Below are positions 34,519-48,967 of a DNA stretch of 64,000 nucleotides, in pieces. The stretch comes from Marinobacter zhejiangensis (GTDB lineage: Bacteria > Pseudomonadota > Gammaproteobacteria > Pseudomonadales > Oleiphilaceae). Position 1 is the first letter of the stretch, and each line of letters begins with the position of its first letter. The position numbers were made by a program, and so were the translations under genes. The stretch lies in assembly GCF_900114775.1 (NCBI RefSeq), contig NZ_FOUE01000002.1, positions 62,001-126,000 on the forward strand, read 5' to 3'. The notes below the pieces were generated by a model. That model saw only the letters and a program-made list of their open reading frames with translations, made no database searches and was not told where the DNA came from.

Positions 34519-37245
34519 ATGATGAATAAAAAGGACGTCCCATTTCGGCAGTTGTTGCGTTTCAGGCATGCCTGGATCGCCTGGCTCCTGCTGGCCGCCT
34601 CCCTACTAGCCACCGCAGTGCTTTGGCATGTTTCTGTTCGCCTGGTGGAAGACCGGACCGAAGCCCGCTTCCGCACACAGTCTTTGCAGCTCAAGACCGC
34701 AATTGAAGAACGGCTATTGAACTATGAGCAGGTGCTGGCGGGTGCCGCCGGCCTGTTTGCCATCAGCCCCGAACTCGATCGCCTGGGGTGGCATACGTAC
34801 ATAGAAAGTGTCGATATCGAGCGCTACTACCCTGGCATTCAGGGTATTGGCTACACCGCCCGGGTGAATGCCTGGCAGATGGGCGAGCACGTCACCTGGG
34901 CGCAAGGCCAGGGAATGCCGGACTATCACATCAGCCCGCTGGGCCCACGGGACGAATACCATCCAATTGTTTTCCTGGAGCCCAACAGCAACCAGAACCG
35001 TCGTGCCTACGGCTACGATGCGTTCAGCGAGCCTGTCCATCGTCGAGCTATGGAAGAGGCCAGGAATACCGGCCGCCCAATGGTGACCGGGAAGTTGGTG
35101 CTGGTGCAGGAAGAGGTGGCTGAGGATCAGGCCGGATTTTTGATGTATTACCCCATCTATGAAGGTGGGTGGACGCCCGACTCGGAAAGCGAGCGGCGAG
35201 TGCAGCTAAAGGGCTTTGTTTTCAGTGCCTTCCGGATGAATAATCTGATGGATGGTATTGTCGGGCTGATTTCGCCGTTTCTCGATGTGCGCATTTACGA
35301 CGGCGATATGGTTGGCCGGGAGACCCTGATGTACGGGTCCAATCTTGGCTCGCTGGACAATGAGTACAGCTTTGAGAAGGCCCAGCTGATTACTCATGGC
35401 GGCCGGACCTGGCTGCTGCAGACCCGTTCGACACCGGCGTTTGACTATCTTGCATCGGACCCCCGCCCACCCATCGTGCTGGCCGCCGGCGTGGTGATCA
35501 GCCTGTTGTTGTTCCTGATTGCCCTGGTTTTGCTGAGATCCCGCCTGATGGCGCAGATCAGTGCCGGACGCTACCGGGCGATCACCGAAGGCGCGGCAAA
35601 CATCACTCTGGTGCTGGACCGCTCAGGCGAACCCCGTTATGCCAGTCCGTCCTGTAAGGATATCCTTGGTTTTTATGCCGACGAGCTCAAAGGCATGGAG
35701 CTGGAAAGCTTGGTGCACTCCGATGACTGGGCGTTGCTTCAGACCGGCTTTGAGGAAGCCCAGGAAACGCCGGGGCGTCAGCTGCCGGTGGTGCGGGCCA
35801 GGGTGCGGGATGCCAGTGGTGAATGGCGGGACATGGAGGGAACCTACACGTCCATGCTGGACGTTCCCGGGGTTGATGGCGTGGTGCTCAGTCTCCGCGA
35901 CCTGACTCAGCTCAAGGCGGCTCAGACAGAGCTTCACCGCCTGGCATTCTATGACCCCCTGACAGGCCTGGCCAATCGGCAGCTGTTCCGTGACCGGCTC
36001 ACACATGTGGTGCGGCGGTGTCGGCGCACCGAAGAACCTGCCGCCCTAATGTTCCTTGACCTGGATGGTTTCAAGCGCATCAATGACACGCTGGGTCACG
36101 ACGCCGGAGACGAGCTGCTGCAACAGGTGGCACGTTGGCTGACCGGCTGTGTTCGTGAAGATGACTCAGTTGCTCGTCTGGGCGGTGATGAATTTGTGGT
36201 GTTGCTGTCGCGGATCAGTGGGCCGGAAGCCGCAGCCAAGGTGGCGGAAACCATCCTGCGCAGGCTCTGCCAGCGGATACGGCTGGGTGAGCACGAAGTT
36301 GGCGTCACCGTCAGTATCGGTGTCACTATGATCCCGTTTGACAGTGAGGATCCTGGTACCTTGATGAAGTACGCTGACCTTGCCATGTATCGGGCCAAGG
36401 AAAGCGGTCGGAACAACTACCAGTTCTTTACCCCGGCCATGAACATCAAGGCGTCCCGTCGACTGCTCCAGCAGGAAGAGCTGGCGGCGGCTCTCGATGC
36501 GGACCGCTTTGTCCTCCACTACCAGCCCAAGGTCGACCTGGCCACCGAGAAGGTGCTGGGGGTGGAAGCCTTTGTACGTTGGCAGCACCCTGAGAAAGGC
36601 TTGGTGTCAGCGCAGCAGTTCATTCACCTGGCCGAGGAAACCGGCTTGATCATCCGCTTGGGTGAAATGGCGTTGCGACAGGCCTGTATCCAGATTCAGG
36701 CGCTGGAGCGTGCGGGGTTTGAAGATCTCAAGGTTGCCGTCAACGTCTCGGTGAAACAGGTAATGGACCCGGGTTTCCTTGACCTGTTCCGGCAGGTGAT
36801 TACCGAAACCGGTGTCTACCCTGAGCGGCTTGAGCTGGAGATGCCGGCCGAGCTGCTTAACGAAGACCCCCGTCACCTCCGTGAGCTTCTGGGGGCGCTC
36901 CATGACCTTGGGGTGTGCCTGATCCTTGATGATTTCGGAACCGGCTCCTGTTCGCTGGCTGCTTTGCAGCAACTGCCGCTGGATGTGGTCAAGATCGACC
37001 ATTGTTTCATCCGTGATATTCCCTATAACGTGAGCGCGACTGACGTCGCTTCTGCGGTGATTGCACTGGCCCGAAAACTACACCTGACGGTGGTGGCGGA
37101 AGGTGTGGAAACCCCGCAGCAGCTGAGTTTCCTCAAAGCGGCGGGCTGTGCACAGTGCCAGGGCAACCTGTTCAGTTACCCGCTGGATGAGGACGCATTG
37201 ATTGGCTTCCTGGTTCGTCAGTACGAGCGCTCATTGATCTCCTGA
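34519..37245 (+). CDS. CHASE-PAS-GGDEF-EAL cyclic-di-GMP protein
   Basis: A 908-residue membrane-bound signalling protein. Order: membrane helix (about 17-38), periplasmic CHASE sensor (about 60-260), second helix (about 316-340), PAS (about 350-465), GGDEF (about 480-640), EAL (about 655-900). GGDEF is intact at 555-559 with the inhibitory RxxD site REDD at 546-549, so diguanylate cyclase activity is likely. The EAL motif reads EAF (683-685). Catalytic Asn in NVSVKQ, DDFGTG, KID and EGVE are kept, but the ELTE motif is changed to EMPAE. Phosphodiesterase activity is therefore uncertain. It stands between mucD and lepA with a terminator before it. Confidence 0.93.
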   Translation: MMNKKDVPFRQLLRFRHAWIAWLLLAASLLATAVLWHVSVRLVEDRTEARFRTQSLQLKTAIEERLLNYEQVLAGAAGLFAISPELDRLGWHTYIESVDIERYYPGIQGIGYTARVNAWQMGEHVTWAQGQGMPDYHISPLGPRDEYHPIVFLEPNSNQNRRAYGYDAFSEPVHRRAMEEARNTGRPMVTGKLVLVQEEVAEDQAGFLMYYPIYEGGWTPDSESERRVQLKGFVFSAFRMNNLMDGIVGLISPFLDVRIYDGDMVGRETLMYGSNLGSLDNEYSFEKAQLITHGGRTWLLQTRSTPAFDYLASDPRPPIVLAAGVVISLLLFLIALVLLRSRLMAQISAGRYRAITEGAANITLVLDRSGEPRYASPSCKDILGFYADELKGMELESLVHSDDWALLQTGFEEAQETPGRQLPVVRARVRDASGEWRDMEGTYTSMLDVPGVDGVVLSLRDLTQLKAAQTELHRLAFYDPLTGLANRQLFRDRLTHVVRRCRRTEEPAALMFLDLDGFKRINDTLGHDAGDELLQQVARWLTGCVREDDSVARLGGDEFVVLLSRISGPEAAAKVAETILRRLCQRIRLGEHEVGVTVSIGVTMIPFDSEDPGTLMKYADLAMYRAKESGRNNYQFFTPAMNIKASRRLLQQEELAAALDADRFVLHYQPKVDLATEKVLGVEAFVRWQHPEKGLVSAQQFIHLAEETGLIIRLGEMALRQACIQIQALERAGFEDLKVAVNVSVKQVMDPGFLDLFRQVITETGVYPERLELEMPAELLNEDPRHLRELLGALHDLGVCLILDDFGTGSCSLAALQQLPLDVVKIDHCFIRDIPYNVSATDVASAVIALARKLHLTVVAEGVETPQQLSFLKAAGCAQCQGNLFSYPLDEDALIGFLVRQYERSLIS

Positions 37246-37304
37246 ATCATGGCATTGGCAGCCGGTAACCGGTAGAATCACCGCGTTACTGAACCCGAGC
37301 TGTG

Positions 37305-37332
37305 CCCGGTTTCAGGGAGCCCTGGAGCCGGG
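37305..37332 (+). other. Hairpin in the lepA leader
   Basis: CCCGG-ttt-CAGGG-ag-CCCTG-gag-CCGGG forms a two-part stem about 50 bases before lepA. A TAGAAT at 37273-37278 upstream could be the lepA -10, placing the hairpin in the 5' leader. Role unknown; it could also terminate the preceding gene, though no T-run follows. Confidence 0.4.
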
Positions 37333-37387
37333 TCCATTATCTGGCCACCAAGGTGCGTTTATCGTCTTTTACGAGTATCCATTGTCT

Positions 37388-39190
37388 GTGACTGAGCTTA
37401 GCCGAATCCGTAACTTTTCAATCATTGCCCATATCGATCATGGTAAATCCACACTGGCGGACCGCTTTATACAGACTTGTGGCGGCCTCAGTGACCGGGA
37501 GATGGCGGAGCAGGTGCTTGACTCCATGGATCTCGAACGGGAGCGCGGCATCACCATCAAGGCTCAGAGCGTTACCCTGAATTACACGGCCAAAGATGGT
37601 ATTGAGTACAAGCTGAACTTTATCGACACCCCGGGACACGTCGACTTTTCCTACGAAGTTTCGCGTTCGCTTTATGCCTGTGAAGGCGCTCTGCTGGTGG
37701 TTGACGCAGGGCAGGGCGTGGAGGCCCAGTCCGTAGCCAACTGTTACACCGCGATTGAGCAGGGCCTGGAAGTTGTGCCGGTTCTGAACAAAATGGACCT
37801 GCCGCAGGCTGAGCCAGAGCGGGTCGCCAAGGAAATCGAAGACATCATTGGTATCGAAGCCGCAGACGCCGTTCGTTGTAGCGCCAAGAGTGGCATGGGC
37901 GTTGAAGATGTGCTCGAAGACCTTATCAAACGCATTCCACCGCCCACCGGCGATGTTAACGGTCCGCTGAAGGCGTTGATCATTGACTCCTGGTTTGATA
38001 ACTACCTCGGGGTGGTGTCGCTGGTACGAGTTACCCAGGGCACACTGCGGAAGGGCGATAAGATCGTCATCAAGTCCACCGGCCGAGCCTGGAATGCCGA
38101 CAGGGTCGGGATCTTTACCCCTAAACTGACCGATACCGGTGAACTGGGCACAGGTGATGTTGGCTTTGTGGTGGCAGGCATCAAAGACATTCACGGCGCG
38201 CCAGTGGGTGACACCATCGTTCAGCAGAAAGGGGCCGAAGAGGCCGAGCCACTGCCGGGCTTCCAGAAGGTCAAGCCCCAGGTGTACGCGGGGCTGTTCC
38301 CGATCCGCTCAGACGACTATGACGATTTCCGGGATGCCCTGGAAAAGCTCACCCTCAATGACGCCTCCCTGTTCTACGAGCCGGAGAACTCAGACGCGCT
38401 TGGCTTTGGCTTTCGCTGTGGTTTCCTTGGCATGCTGCATATGGAAATTATCCAGGAGCGGCTGGAGCGTGAATACAACCTTGAGCTGATCACCACGGCA
38501 CCAACGGTTATCTACGAAGTAGTGACCACCCGGGGTGAGACCGTGTCGGTGGATAATCCATCCCGCCTGCCGGATATTGGTTCTGTTGACGAAATGCGCG
38601 AGCCGATTGTTGAGGCCAATATCTTGGTGCCCCAGGAACACCTGGGTAACGTGATAGCGCTGTGTGAGGAAAAGCGTGGGGTGCAAAAGAACATGCACTT
38701 CCTCTCGACGCAGGTTCAGGTGACCTACGAGTTGCCGATGGCCGAGGTGGTGCTGGACTTCTTTGACCGCATCAAATCCGCCAGTCGCGGCTTTGCCTCA
38801 CTGGATTACCACTTTGTACGGTTCCAGGCGGCCAACCTGGTGCGGTTGGATGTGCTGATCAACGGCGAGCGGGTGGATGCGCTGGCGCTGATTGTGCACC
38901 GGGATAAAGCTCATTACCGGGGGCGGGCGCTGGTTGAGAAGATGAAAGAACTGATTCCCCGGCAGATGTTCGATATCGCCATTCAGGCGGCCATCGGAAA
39001 CCAGATTGTGTCCCGGGTAACCGTCAAGGCTCTGCGAAAGAACGTAACAGCCAAGTGTTATGGTGGTGACGTCAGTCGTAAGAAGAAACTGCTGCAGAAG
39101 CAAAAGGAAGGCAAGAAGCGCATGAAGCAGCTGGGTAACGTGGAAGTGCCGCAGGAAGCGTTCCTCGCGGTGCTGAAAGTGGATAACTAG
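37388..39190 (+). CDS. lepA: Elongation factor 4 (LepA)
   Basis: Ribosome-associated GTPase affecting initiation and back-translocation under stress. About 600 residues, matching E. coli length. GTPase motifs are [17 protein letters not shown] and NKMDLP; domains II, III and V and the LepA-specific C-terminal domain follow. The frame opens with TTG at 37382 and the family start is better matched by GTG at 37388; no strong ribosome site decides. lepB follows after 7 bases. Confidence 0.97.
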   Translation: MTELSRIRNFSIIAHIDHGKSTLADRFIQTCGGLSDREMAEQVLDSMDLERERGITIKAQSVTLNYTAKDGIEYKLNFIDTPGHVDFSYEVSRSLYACEGALLVVDAGQGVEAQSVANCYTAIEQGLEVVPVLNKMDLPQAEPERVAKEIEDIIGIEAADAVRCSAKSGMGVEDVLEDLIKRIPPPTGDVNGPLKALIIDSWFDNYLGVVSLVRVTQGTLRKGDKIVIKSTGRAWNADRVGIFTPKLTDTGELGTGDVGFVVAGIKDIHGAPVGDTIVQQKGAEEAEPLPGFQKVKPQVYAGLFPIRSDDYDDFRDALEKLTLNDASLFYEPENSDALGFGFRCGFLGMLHMEIIQERLEREYNLELITTAPTVIYEVVTTRGETVSVDNPSRLPDIGSVDEMREPIVEANILVPQEHLGNVIALCEEKRGVQKNMHFLSTQVQVTYELPMAEVVLDFFDRIKSASRGFASLDYHFVRFQAANLVRLDVLINGERVDALALIVHRDKAHYRGRALVEKMKELIPRQMFDIAIQAAIGNQIVSRVTVKALRKNVTAKCYGGDVSRKKKLLQKQKEGKKRMKQLGNVEVPQEAFLAVLKVDN

Positions 39191-39197
39191 GACTGTT

Positions 39198-39998
39198 ATG
39201 GATATCAATTTCCCGCTGATTCTGGTCGTTTTGACCCTGGTGACTGGCTTTATCTGGTTGCTGGATGTGGTGTACCTGAAGCCGCGGCGGGTGTCGCGCC
39301 TGGCGGCGGAAGGTGGGGTAGCCCAGGGCGGCGGGGATGAAGCCGAAGATCAGGACAGCGAGCCGTACTTGGTGGACCTGAGCCGGTCCTTCTTCCCGGT
39401 ACTGGCCATTGTGCTGGTGCTGAGGTCCTTTCTGGTGGAGCCCTTTACCATTCCGTCTGGCTCCATGCTGCCGACCCTTGAGGTGGACGATTTCATCCTG
39501 GTGAACAAGTTCGCTTATGGTTTGCGGTTGCCGGTGCTGGGCACCAAGGTCGTTGATATTGGCGACCCCCAGCGTGGCGACGTGATGGTTTTCAAGGTGC
39601 CGCTGGATGGCAAGACCAACTATATTAAACGGGTGATCGGGCTGCCGGGTGACCACATCCGTTACCGCGACAAGACGCTCTACGTTAACGGCGAGGAAGT
39701 GTTGTCGGAATTCGTGGCTCGTTTGCCCCCGGTGGAGCTGCGCCGTGAGAGCCTTGGTGAGGTGGAGCATGATGTCTATCTCACCATGGGGCGCCAGAGT
39801 GGGGCTGGAGAAGGCGAATGGATTGTGCCTGAGGGTCACTATTTCATGATGGGTGATAACCGGGACAACAGCAACGACAGCCGGTTCTGGGGCACGGTTC
39901 CAGACGAGCTGGTTGTTGGTAAGGCGTTTGCAATCTGGATGCACTGGAAATCGTTCACCACCCTGCCGACCTTTGACCGGGTTGGCGGCATCGAATAA
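39198..39998 (+). CDS. lepB: Signal peptidase I
   Basis: Inner-membrane protease removing signal peptides. The 266-residue product has an N-terminal helix (about 4-23), a second hydrophobic segment near 68-82, the catalytic Ser in PSGSMLPTL, the catalytic Lys in YIKRVIGLPGD, and box E with GDNRDNSNDSRFWG. Lies between lepA and rnc in the usual order. Confidence 0.97.
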   Translation: MDINFPLILVVLTLVTGFIWLLDVVYLKPRRVSRLAAEGGVAQGGGDEAEDQDSEPYLVDLSRSFFPVLAIVLVLRSFLVEPFTIPSGSMLPTLEVDDFILVNKFAYGLRLPVLGTKVVDIGDPQRGDVMVFKVPLDGKTNYIKRVIGLPGDHIRYRDKTLYVNGEEVLSEFVARLPPVELRRESLGEVEHDVYLTMGRQSGAGEGEWIVPEGHYFMMGDNRDNSNDSRFWGTVPDELVVGKAFAIWMHWKSFTTLPTFDRVGGIE

Positions 39999-40024
39999 CT
40001 TAAAAAGAACAAGGCGTACGAGTA

Positions 40025-40414
40025 ATGACAAGAGACGGACTGTCCGGCATCAATAAACACCGTGGAGCGTCAACCATCACCATGCTGATCATGGTGTTGT
40101 TTTTCGGCGGGCTGCTGACCCTGGCGATCAAGCTGGGGCCAATCTACGTGGACGACATTACCATCCAGGAGGCCATTGAAAGCCTTGATGGTGCCGAGGG
40201 GCTATCCAACATGGGCCCGGCCCGGGTGATGGACCTGATCAACCGACGGTTGAGTGTCAACAATGTCCGTGGCTTCAATCCTCAGAACATCGAAGTCCAG
40301 AAAAATGGTGAGTTTGTCATCATTAAAGTCGAGTACGAAATTCGCACGGAGATGTTCTACAACGTTGATGCGGTTGTCTCCTTCAACCACGAGTACGAGA
40401 TGAAGGGCAAGTGA
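40025..40414 (+). CDS. DUF4845 protein
   Basis: A 129-residue protein with one N-terminal membrane helix near residues 15-36 and a soluble C-terminal part. It is found between lepB and rnc in Pseudomonas and relatives as DUF4845. Function is unknown. Its stop overlaps the rnc GTG start by 4 bases, implying translational coupling. Confidence 0.85.
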   Translation: MTRDGLSGINKHRGASTITMLIMVLFFGGLLTLAIKLGPIYVDDITIQEAIESLDGAEGLSNMGPARVMDLINRRLSVNNVRGFNPQNIEVQKNGEFVIIKVEYEIRTEMFYNVDAVVSFNHEYEMKGK

Positions 40415-41100
40415 GTTTAAAACCCGACCTGGAACAGTTACAGCGCCGGATTGGATATCAGTTCCGGCAACCTGAACACCTGCTGCTGGCGCTGACCCAC
40501 CGCAGTTTTGGCAACCAGAATAACGAGCGGCTGGAGTTCCTCGGTGACTCCATCGTTAACATGGTGATCGCTGAGCACCTGTTCCACTACTTCGAAAAAG
40601 CCCGTGAAGGGCAGCTCAGCCGGTTGCGGGCGCGGATGGTTAAAGGCGTCACTCTGGCTGAAATTGGCCGTGAGTTTGATCTGGGTCGGTACCTGCGACT
40701 TGGGTCCGGCGAGCTGAAAAGCGGTGGTTATCGTCGTGAATCGATCCTGGCGGATGCGGTCGAGTCGATCATCGGAGCGATCTACCTGGATAGCGATTTT
40801 GAGACCTGCCGCCAGCAGGTGTTGCGGTGGTTTGAACAGCGTTTGAACAACCTTAACCTGCAGGATACCCAGAAAGACCCGAAAACCCGGTTGCAGGAGT
40901 ATCTGCAATCCCGCCAGTACCCATTGCCCCGATACGATGTGATTTCGGTGGACGGGGAAGCCCATGCCCAAACGTTTCACGTATCGTGTGTGCTGCCTTC
41001 GCTGGACCGCAAGACCACCGGAGTTGGCAGCAGTCGCCGGATAGCAGAGCAGCAGGCGGCCCGGAGTGCTTTGAAATCCCTTGGTGTGGAGAACGACTGA
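40411..41100 (+). CDS. rnc: Ribonuclease III
   Basis: Cleaves double-stranded RNA in rRNA and mRNA processing. The 229-residue product has the RNase III signature [11 protein letters not shown] with acidic catalytic residues, a second acidic site in [14 protein letters not shown], and a C-terminal dsRNA-binding domain (about 155-225). The start is GTG, overlapping the upstream stop; its stop overlaps the era ATG by one base. Confidence 0.98.
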   Translation: MSLKPDLEQLQRRIGYQFRQPEHLLLALTHRSFGNQNNERLEFLGDSIVNMVIAEHLFHYFEKAREGQLSRLRARMVKGVTLAEIGREFDLGRYLRLGSGELKSGGYRRESILADAVESIIGAIYLDSDFETCRQQVLRWFEQRLNNLNLQDTQKDPKTRLQEYLQSRQYPLPRYDVISVDGEAHAQTFHVSCVLPSLDRKTTGVGSSRRIAEQQAARSALKSLGVEND

Positions 41101-42017
41101 TGATGGATATTACCCGCCCGGAGGATCCGAACAGCCGCTGTGGATTTGTCGCCATTGTTGGGCGCCCCAACGTAGGCAAGTCTACGCTGCTCAACCATCT
41201 GCTGGGTCAGAAGCTTAGTATCACCTCCCGCAAGCCGCAGACGACGCGCCATCAGGTACTGGGCATCAAGACGGAAGGTCCTGTCCAGGCAATCTACGTG
41301 GACACCCCGGGGATGCATGAGGAAGAGCCGCGAGCACTGAACCGCTACATGAACAAGGCCGCCACCTCGGCCCTGGTTGATGTCGACGTGGTGGTTTTCG
41401 TGGTCGACCTGATGAGCTGGACCACCGCCGATGAAATGGTGCTGGAGAAACTGTCCTCACTGAAGTGCCCGGTGATTCTCGCGATCAACAAGGTTGATAA
41501 GGCTGAGAAGCGCGAGCTGCTGTTGCCACACTTGGACATGCTGTCCAAGAAGCGGGAATTTGCCGAAATCATTCCGCTATCAGCCTTGCGAGGCACCAAT
41601 CTCCAGCCTCTGGAGGAAGCGGTTGGGCGTTTCCTGCCCCAGAGCGTGCATTTCTATCCCGACGACCAGATTACCGATCGCAGTGAGCGCTTTCTGGCCT
41701 CGGAAATGGTTCGTGAGAAAATCACTCGTCAGCTTGGCGCAGAGTTGCCGTACTCGGTAGCGGTTGAGATCGAAGAGTTCCGCCGCGAGGGTAAAACTCT
41801 GCACGTGTCTGCACTTATCCTGGTTGAACGGGAAGGGCAGAAAAAGATCGTGATCGGCGACAAGGGCGAGCGGCTGAGGCTGATTGGTCAGGAAGCCCGC
41901 CAGGACATGGAGCGGCTGTTTGACACCAAGGTCATGTTGAAACTCTGGGTCAAAGTGAAACGGGGCTGGGCCGACAGCGACCGGGCGCTCAAGAGCCTGG
42001 GCATGAACGACCTCTGA
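41100..42017 (+). CDS. era: GTPase Era
   Basis: GTPase binding the 16S rRNA 3' end for 30S maturation. The 305-residue product begins at ATG 41100, overlapping the rnc stop (TGATG). G1 GRPNVGKST, the T of [10 protein letters not shown]3 DTPGMH, G4 NKVDKA and a C-terminal KH domain with [18 protein letters not shown] are all present. The longer upstream frame is overlap with rnc. Confidence 0.98.
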   Translation: MMDITRPEDPNSRCGFVAIVGRPNVGKSTLLNHLLGQKLSITSRKPQTTRHQVLGIKTEGPVQAIYVDTPGMHEEEPRALNRYMNKAATSALVDVDVVVFVVDLMSWTTADEMVLEKLSSLKCPVILAINKVDKAEKRELLLPHLDMLSKKREFAEIIPLSALRGTNLQPLEEAVGRFLPQSVHFYPDDQITDRSERFLASEMVREKITRQLGAELPYSVAVEIEEFRREGKTLHVSALILVEREGQKKIVIGDKGERLRLIGQEARQDMERLFDTKVMLKLWVKVKRGWADSDRALKSLGMNDL

Positions 42018-42024
42018 GGTTGGC

Positions 42025-42732
42025 ATGTCTGGCTCTGTCCAGGGCGAGCCGGCCTACGTCTTGCATCGCCGCGCCTACCGGGAAACCAGCTTGCTGGTGG
42101 ACCTGTTTTCTCTCAACGCCGGGCGGCTCACAGTTGTCGCCAAAGGTGCCAACTCTTCCCGCAGTCCACTGAAGGCTCAGCTACAGCCGTTTCAGCCGGT
42201 CCTGGTGGATTGGCAGGGGCGGACTGAGCTCAAGACCCTGGTTCAGGTCGAGGTGCGTCAGGCCGATCCTTTTGCTGGCACTGTGGGTCTTTACAGTGGC
42301 TTGTATATCAATGAGTTACTTCAGCGGGTGTTGCCTGCTGGAGATCCCCATCCAGAGCTTTTTGCCGCCTATATTGAGGCCCTGAGCCAGCTGGTCCATA
42401 GCCGTGATGTCGAGCCGGTGCTGCGGCGGTTTGAAGTGGCGTTTGCTTACGCTCTGGGGTATGGCTTTGACTGGGCGGTGGCAACCGACATTGCTCAGAC
42501 GGTCGAGGCCGGTTACGACTATTGTTATGATCCTGAGCAGGGCATCGTTCAGGCCTTGGGGCCGTCGGTCCGGTTGCAGCGGCTACCAGGAAGCACCTTG
42601 TTGCAGCTGGCGGAGGGAGACTTTGAGTCTGAAGCTGCCCGCAAACTGGCCAAACGGGTGATGAGAGTATTGGTTGATTACCTGATGCAGGGCAAACCGC
42701 TTCATAGCCGGTCCCTGTTTCTGAAAGGCTGA
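42025..42732 (+). CDS. recO: DNA repair protein RecO
   Basis: Loads RecA in the RecFOR pathway. The 235-residue product has an N-terminal OB fold with [20 protein letters not shown] and [16 protein letters not shown], and a helical C-terminal domain. No zinc Cys cluster is visible, which is usual for gammaproteobacterial RecO. Follows era by 7 bases and precedes pdxJ by 10. Confidence 0.95.
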   Translation: MSGSVQGEPAYVLHRRAYRETSLLVDLFSLNAGRLTVVAKGANSSRSPLKAQLQPFQPVLVDWQGRTELKTLVQVEVRQADPFAGTVGLYSGLYINELLQRVLPAGDPHPELFAAYIEALSQLVHSRDVEPVLRRFEVAFAYALGYGFDWAVATDIAQTVEAGYDYCYDPEQGIVQALGPSVRLQRLPGSTLLQLAEGDFESEAARKLAKRVMRVLVDYLMQGKPLHSRSLFLKG

Positions 42733-42742
42733 GGAGAGCCCG

Positions 42743-43477
42743 ATGACCCAAAGAGTATTGCTTGGTGTAAACATTGATCACGTTGCCACGCTCCGTCAGG
42801 CTCGTGGTACCCGCTATCCGGACCCGGTGCAGGCGGCCTTGCTGGCGGAAGAAGCGGGCGCAGACGGCATTACGATCCACCCTCGGGAGGATCGCCGGCA
42901 TATCCAGGACCGGGATGTATTGCTGCTACGGCAGATGCTCAACACCAAGATGAACCTGGAAATGGCGGTCACGGAGGCCATGCTGGCGTTTGCGGAGCAG
43001 GTGAAGCCCCATTGTGTTTGCCTGGTTCCGGAGAAGCGGGAAGAGCTGACCACCGAAGGTGGCCTGGACGTGGTGGGCCAGGAGGCCCGGGTGGCCAGTG
43101 CCTGTGATCGTCTCGCGGCTATCGGCGCTGAGGTTTCCCTGTTTATTGACCCTGATGAAGCCCAAATCGACGCGGCCGTGCGTTGCGGAGCTCCGGTCAT
43201 TGAGCTGCACACCGGTGATTACGCCGAGGCTGAGGGTGTCGAGGCGGTCAATGACGCATTCGCTAAGCTGGAACGGGCGGTGGCCTATGCTCGCCGGAAG
43301 GGGGTGATCGTTAACGCCGGACACGGCCTGCATTACCACAACACCGAGCGAGTGGCTGCCATTCCCGGTATCAATGAATTGAACATCGGCCACGCCATCA
43401 TCGCGCGCGCGGTGTTTACCGGCCTCAAGGACGCTGTTCGCGATATGCGTGCGATCCTGGAGCGGGCACGCAGCTAA
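42743..43477 (+). CDS. pdxJ: Pyridoxine 5'-phosphate synthase
   Basis: Condenses 1-deoxyxylulose-5-phosphate with aminoacetone phosphate to give pyridoxine-5'-phosphate. The 244-residue TIM-barrel product shows [35 protein letters not shown] and HGLHYHN. Last gene of the lepA-to-pdxJ series, ended by a bidirectional hairpin. Confidence 0.97.
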   Translation: MTQRVLLGVNIDHVATLRQARGTRYPDPVQAALLAEEAGADGITIHPREDRRHIQDRDVLLLRQMLNTKMNLEMAVTEAMLAFAEQVKPHCVCLVPEKREELTTEGGLDVVGQEARVASACDRLAAIGAEVSLFIDPDEAQIDAAVRCGAPVIELHTGDYAEAEGVEAVNDAFAKLERAVAYARRKGVIVNAGHGLHYHNTERVAAIPGINELNIGHAIIARAVFTGLKDAVRDMRAILERARS

Positions 43478-43500
43478 GCGTTGTGTGAAAGGGCCTTCGT

Positions 43501-46368
<2,868 letters not shown>

Positions 46369-46518
46369 GATTCCTTCCTGAATAATTTGCCTGGCCGGAG
46401 CATGGGTATGACCCTTTTCCGGCTGCCTTCCCTGTCAGAATAGATGAATTCGGCGGGTGAGACTGTGAATACCTGCCGGTTATATAGCCGACAGTCATGG
46501 TTATAGCGAGAAGCTGTA

Positions 46519-46548
46519 TTGGGCGACTGCGGCTTGAGCGCGTATGAT
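46519..46548 (+). promoter_or_regulatory. Candidate cysM promoter
   Basis: TTGGGC (46519-46524), an 18-base spacer and TATGAT (46543-46548). Transcription would begin just before the inverted repeat at 46561-46603. Confidence 0.4.
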
Positions 46549-46560
46549 GCGAGCCTGAGT

Positions 46561-46603
46561 GTACCACAGGCCCGTACTCTGTACCCCGGTGCTGTGGTGG
46601 TAC
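46561..46603 (+). other. Inverted repeat in the cysM leader
   Basis: ACCACAG (46563-46569) pairs with CTGTGGT (46592-46598), with further GT/AC pairing across a small bulge. It ends 25 bases before the cysM ATG. Could be an RNA hairpin or an operator. Confidence 0.35.
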
Positions 46604-46627
46604 TGGTTGACAGGAGCCAAGTCCAAG

Positions 46628-47521
46628 ATGCATTTCCCAACCATTGAAGATTACGTCGGACATACACCGCTGGTGCGTTTGCAGCGTTTGCCGGGAAACA
46701 CCAGCAATCTGGTGCTCGCCAAGCTGGAAGGCAACAACCCGGCCGGTTCGGTCAAGGACCGGCCGGCCCTGAGTATGATCCAGGAAGCCGAACGCCGTGG
46801 TGACATCCGCCCCGGTGACACCCTGATCGAAGCCACCAGTGGCAATACCGGTATCGCTTTGGCCATGGCAGCAGCGATCAAGGGTTACCGCATGGTGTTG
46901 ATCATGCCGGAGAACATGAGTGAGGAACGCCGGGCGTCCATGCGGGCTTACGGCGCCGAGATCGTGACGGTCAGCCAGGCCGAGGGTATGGAAGGTGCCC
47001 GTGACTTGGCGCAGGCCATGCAGGAGAACGGGCAGGGACGAGTGCTGGACCAGTTCGCCAACCTCGATAACCCCCTGGCCCACTATCGCTCCACTGGTCC
47101 GGAAATCTGGGAACAGACCCAGGGCCGGGTCACTCATTTTGTCAGCTCTATGGGGACCACCGGCACCATCATGGGGGTTTCCCAATATCTGAAGGAACGT
47201 AACCCCGATATCCAGATCGTTGGCCTGCAACCACGGGAAGGCTCCTCCATTCCGGGAATCCGGCGTTGGCCTGAGGCCTACCTGCCCAAGATTTTTGATG
47301 CCTCCCGCGTGGATCAGGTGGTGGATATCGGCCAGCAGGACGCCGAGGAAACCATGCGAGCCCTCGCCAGGGAAGAAGGCATTTTCTGCGGTGTGTCTTC
47401 AGGTGGCGCCATTGCCGGAGCCCTGAAACTGTCGGAACAGGTTGAAAATGCCGTAATCGTGGCCATTATCTGTGACCGTGGTGACCGATACCTGTCTACC
47501 GGTGTGTTTCCCGGCGCCTGA
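46628..47521 (+). CDS. cysM: Cysteine synthase B (O-acetylserine sulfhydrylase)
   Basis: PLP enzyme making cysteine from O-acetylserine with sulfide or thiosulfate. The 297-residue product has the PLP-Lys motif NPAGSVKDRPAL, the phosphate-binding TSGNTGIALAM and the SSMGTTGTIMG loop. The Met at 46628 is the family start; an open extension to 46559 runs into the inverted repeat. CysM rather than CysK is favoured by length and the EGSSIPGIRRWPEAYLP segment. Confidence 0.95.
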   Translation: MHFPTIEDYVGHTPLVRLQRLPGNTSNLVLAKLEGNNPAGSVKDRPALSMIQEAERRGDIRPGDTLIEATSGNTGIALAMAAAIKGYRMVLIMPENMSEERRASMRAYGAEIVTVSQAEGMEGARDLAQAMQENGQGRVLDQFANLDNPLAHYRSTGPEIWEQTQGRVTHFVSSMGTTGTIMGVSQYLKERNPDIQIVGLQPREGSSIPGIRRWPEAYLPKIFDASRVDQVVDIGQQDAEETMRALAREEGIFCGVSSGGAIAGALKLSEQVENAVIVAIICDRGDRYLSTGVFPGA

Positions 47522-47544
47522 TTCCCGGTTAGCCTGCCAAGAAC

Positions 47545-47565
47545 GGGGCCATCCAGCCTGGCCCC
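47545..47565 (+). terminator. Possible terminator after cysM
   Basis: GGGGCCA and TGGCCCC form a perfect 7-bp stem with a 7-base loop, 24 bases after the cysM stop. No T-run follows, so it may be only a stabilising or attenuating hairpin before rlmD. Confidence 0.4.
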
Positions 47566-47587
47566 CAAGCAAATTAGAGAAAAGAAT

Positions 47588-48925
47588 ATGAGTAGAAGAC
47601 GCCGGAAAGTCCTGCCTACCGAACCGGTTCGGTGTGAGATTGAAAAGCTGAGTCACGATGGTCGGGGCATTGCCCATCAGGACGGTAAGATCCAGTTTGT
47701 CGACGGCGCCTTGCCTGGTGAAACGGTCATGGCCAAAGTGGTCAGTACCCGCAGCAAGTTCGACGAGTTGCGCACCATCGAGGTGGAGCAGGCGGTACCC
47801 GAACGGGTAACCCCTCCGTGTGACTATGCCGACCTGTGCGGCGGCTGCAGTCTGCAGCACATGGGTGCCGAGGCCCAGATCCGCTTCAAAGAAGACACCT
47901 TGAGGGAACACTTTGCCCACTTTGGGGGCATTGAGCCGGAAGAGTGGGTGGCGCCCATGCGGGCGGAGCCACTGGCATATCGCCGCAAGGCCAGGCTGGG
48001 GGTTCGCTTTGTCCAGAAGCGGGAGTCGGTACTGGTAGGCTTCCGTGAAAAGCGGAGTGCCTTCCTGGCTGATATTGATCGTTGCGTGGTTATGGACGCT
48101 CGTATTGGCGAGCGGATTAGCGCGTTGCGTGAGGTCATCCACGGGCTGGACGCATACCAACGCATTGCTCAGGTGGAAGTGGCCTGTGGTGATGACGTGG
48201 CCGCGATGGTCTTCCGTAACCTGGACCCGCTCAGTGAAGGTGATCAGGCCAAGCTGGTCGAGTTTGGACAGGCCCACGATTTGCATATCTACCTGCAGCC
48301 GAAAGGGCCGGACACGGTTCACCGGATCTGGCCGGCTGAGGGGGCTGAGCGGCTGTCCTACCGGCTGGAGGAATTCGACCTGACCATGGAGTTCCATCCC
48401 ATGGACTTTACCCAGGTCAATGCCGGCATCAATCGTCAGATGGTGCACCGCGCGGTAGAGTGGCTGGATATTCAGCCTGGGGAGCGGGTGCTGGATCTGT
48501 TCTGTGGCCTGGGCAACTTTACCCTGCCTCTGGCCCGCAAGGCGGGTCATGTGGTGGGTGTCGAAGGGGATGACGCCATGGTTGTCCGGGGCCGGGAAAA
48601 TGCTGAACTCAATGGCCTGGACAATGTCACCTTCCACGGTGCCAACCTGCAGGGTGATTTTACGTCAGAGTCTTGGGCGGCTGAGGGGTTTGACAAGATC
48701 CTTATCGACCCACCGCGGTCCGGTGCGGAAGAGGTCTGTGAATACCTGACCGCCTTCGGTGCCAACCGTATTGTCTATGTGTCCTGTAACCCGGCAACGC
48801 TGGCGCGGGACGCCGGTGTGATGGTACGCAACGGCTATCGCCTGGTGCGGGCCGGAGTGATGGACATGTTCCCGCACACCACACACGTGGAATCGATCGC
48901 GTTGTTTGAGCGGGACGTAAAGTAA
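47588..48925 (+). CDS. rlmD: 23S rRNA (uracil-1939-C5)-methyltransferase RlmD
   Basis: SAM-dependent methyltransferase for U1939 of 23S rRNA. The 445-residue product has an N-terminal TRAM domain (about 10-75), Fe-S ligand Cys residues in [14 protein letters not shown], the SAM motif [16 protein letters not shown] and the catalytic [10 protein letters not shown]. Precedes relA, as in Pseudomonas and E. coli. Confidence 0.96.
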   Translation: MSRRRRKVLPTEPVRCEIEKLSHDGRGIAHQDGKIQFVDGALPGETVMAKVVSTRSKFDELRTIEVEQAVPERVTPPCDYADLCGGCSLQHMGAEAQIRFKEDTLREHFAHFGGIEPEEWVAPMRAEPLAYRRKARLGVRFVQKRESVLVGFREKRSAFLADIDRCVVMDARIGERISALREVIHGLDAYQRIAQVEVACGDDVAAMVFRNLDPLSEGDQAKLVEFGQAHDLHIYLQPKGPDTVHRIWPAEGAERLSYRLEEFDLTMEFHPMDFTQVNAGINRQMVHRAVEWLDIQPGERVLDLFCGLGNFTLPLARKAGHVVGVEGDDAMVVRGRENAELNGLDNVTFHGANLQGDFTSESWAAEGFDKILIDPPRSGAEEVCEYLTAFGANRIVYVSCNPATLARDAGVMVRNGYRLVRAGVMDMFPHTTHVESIALFERDVK

Positions 48926-48967
48926 GGCTCCGTCATCTGCTGGTCAGGGATGACCGGGAAAAGCCAA

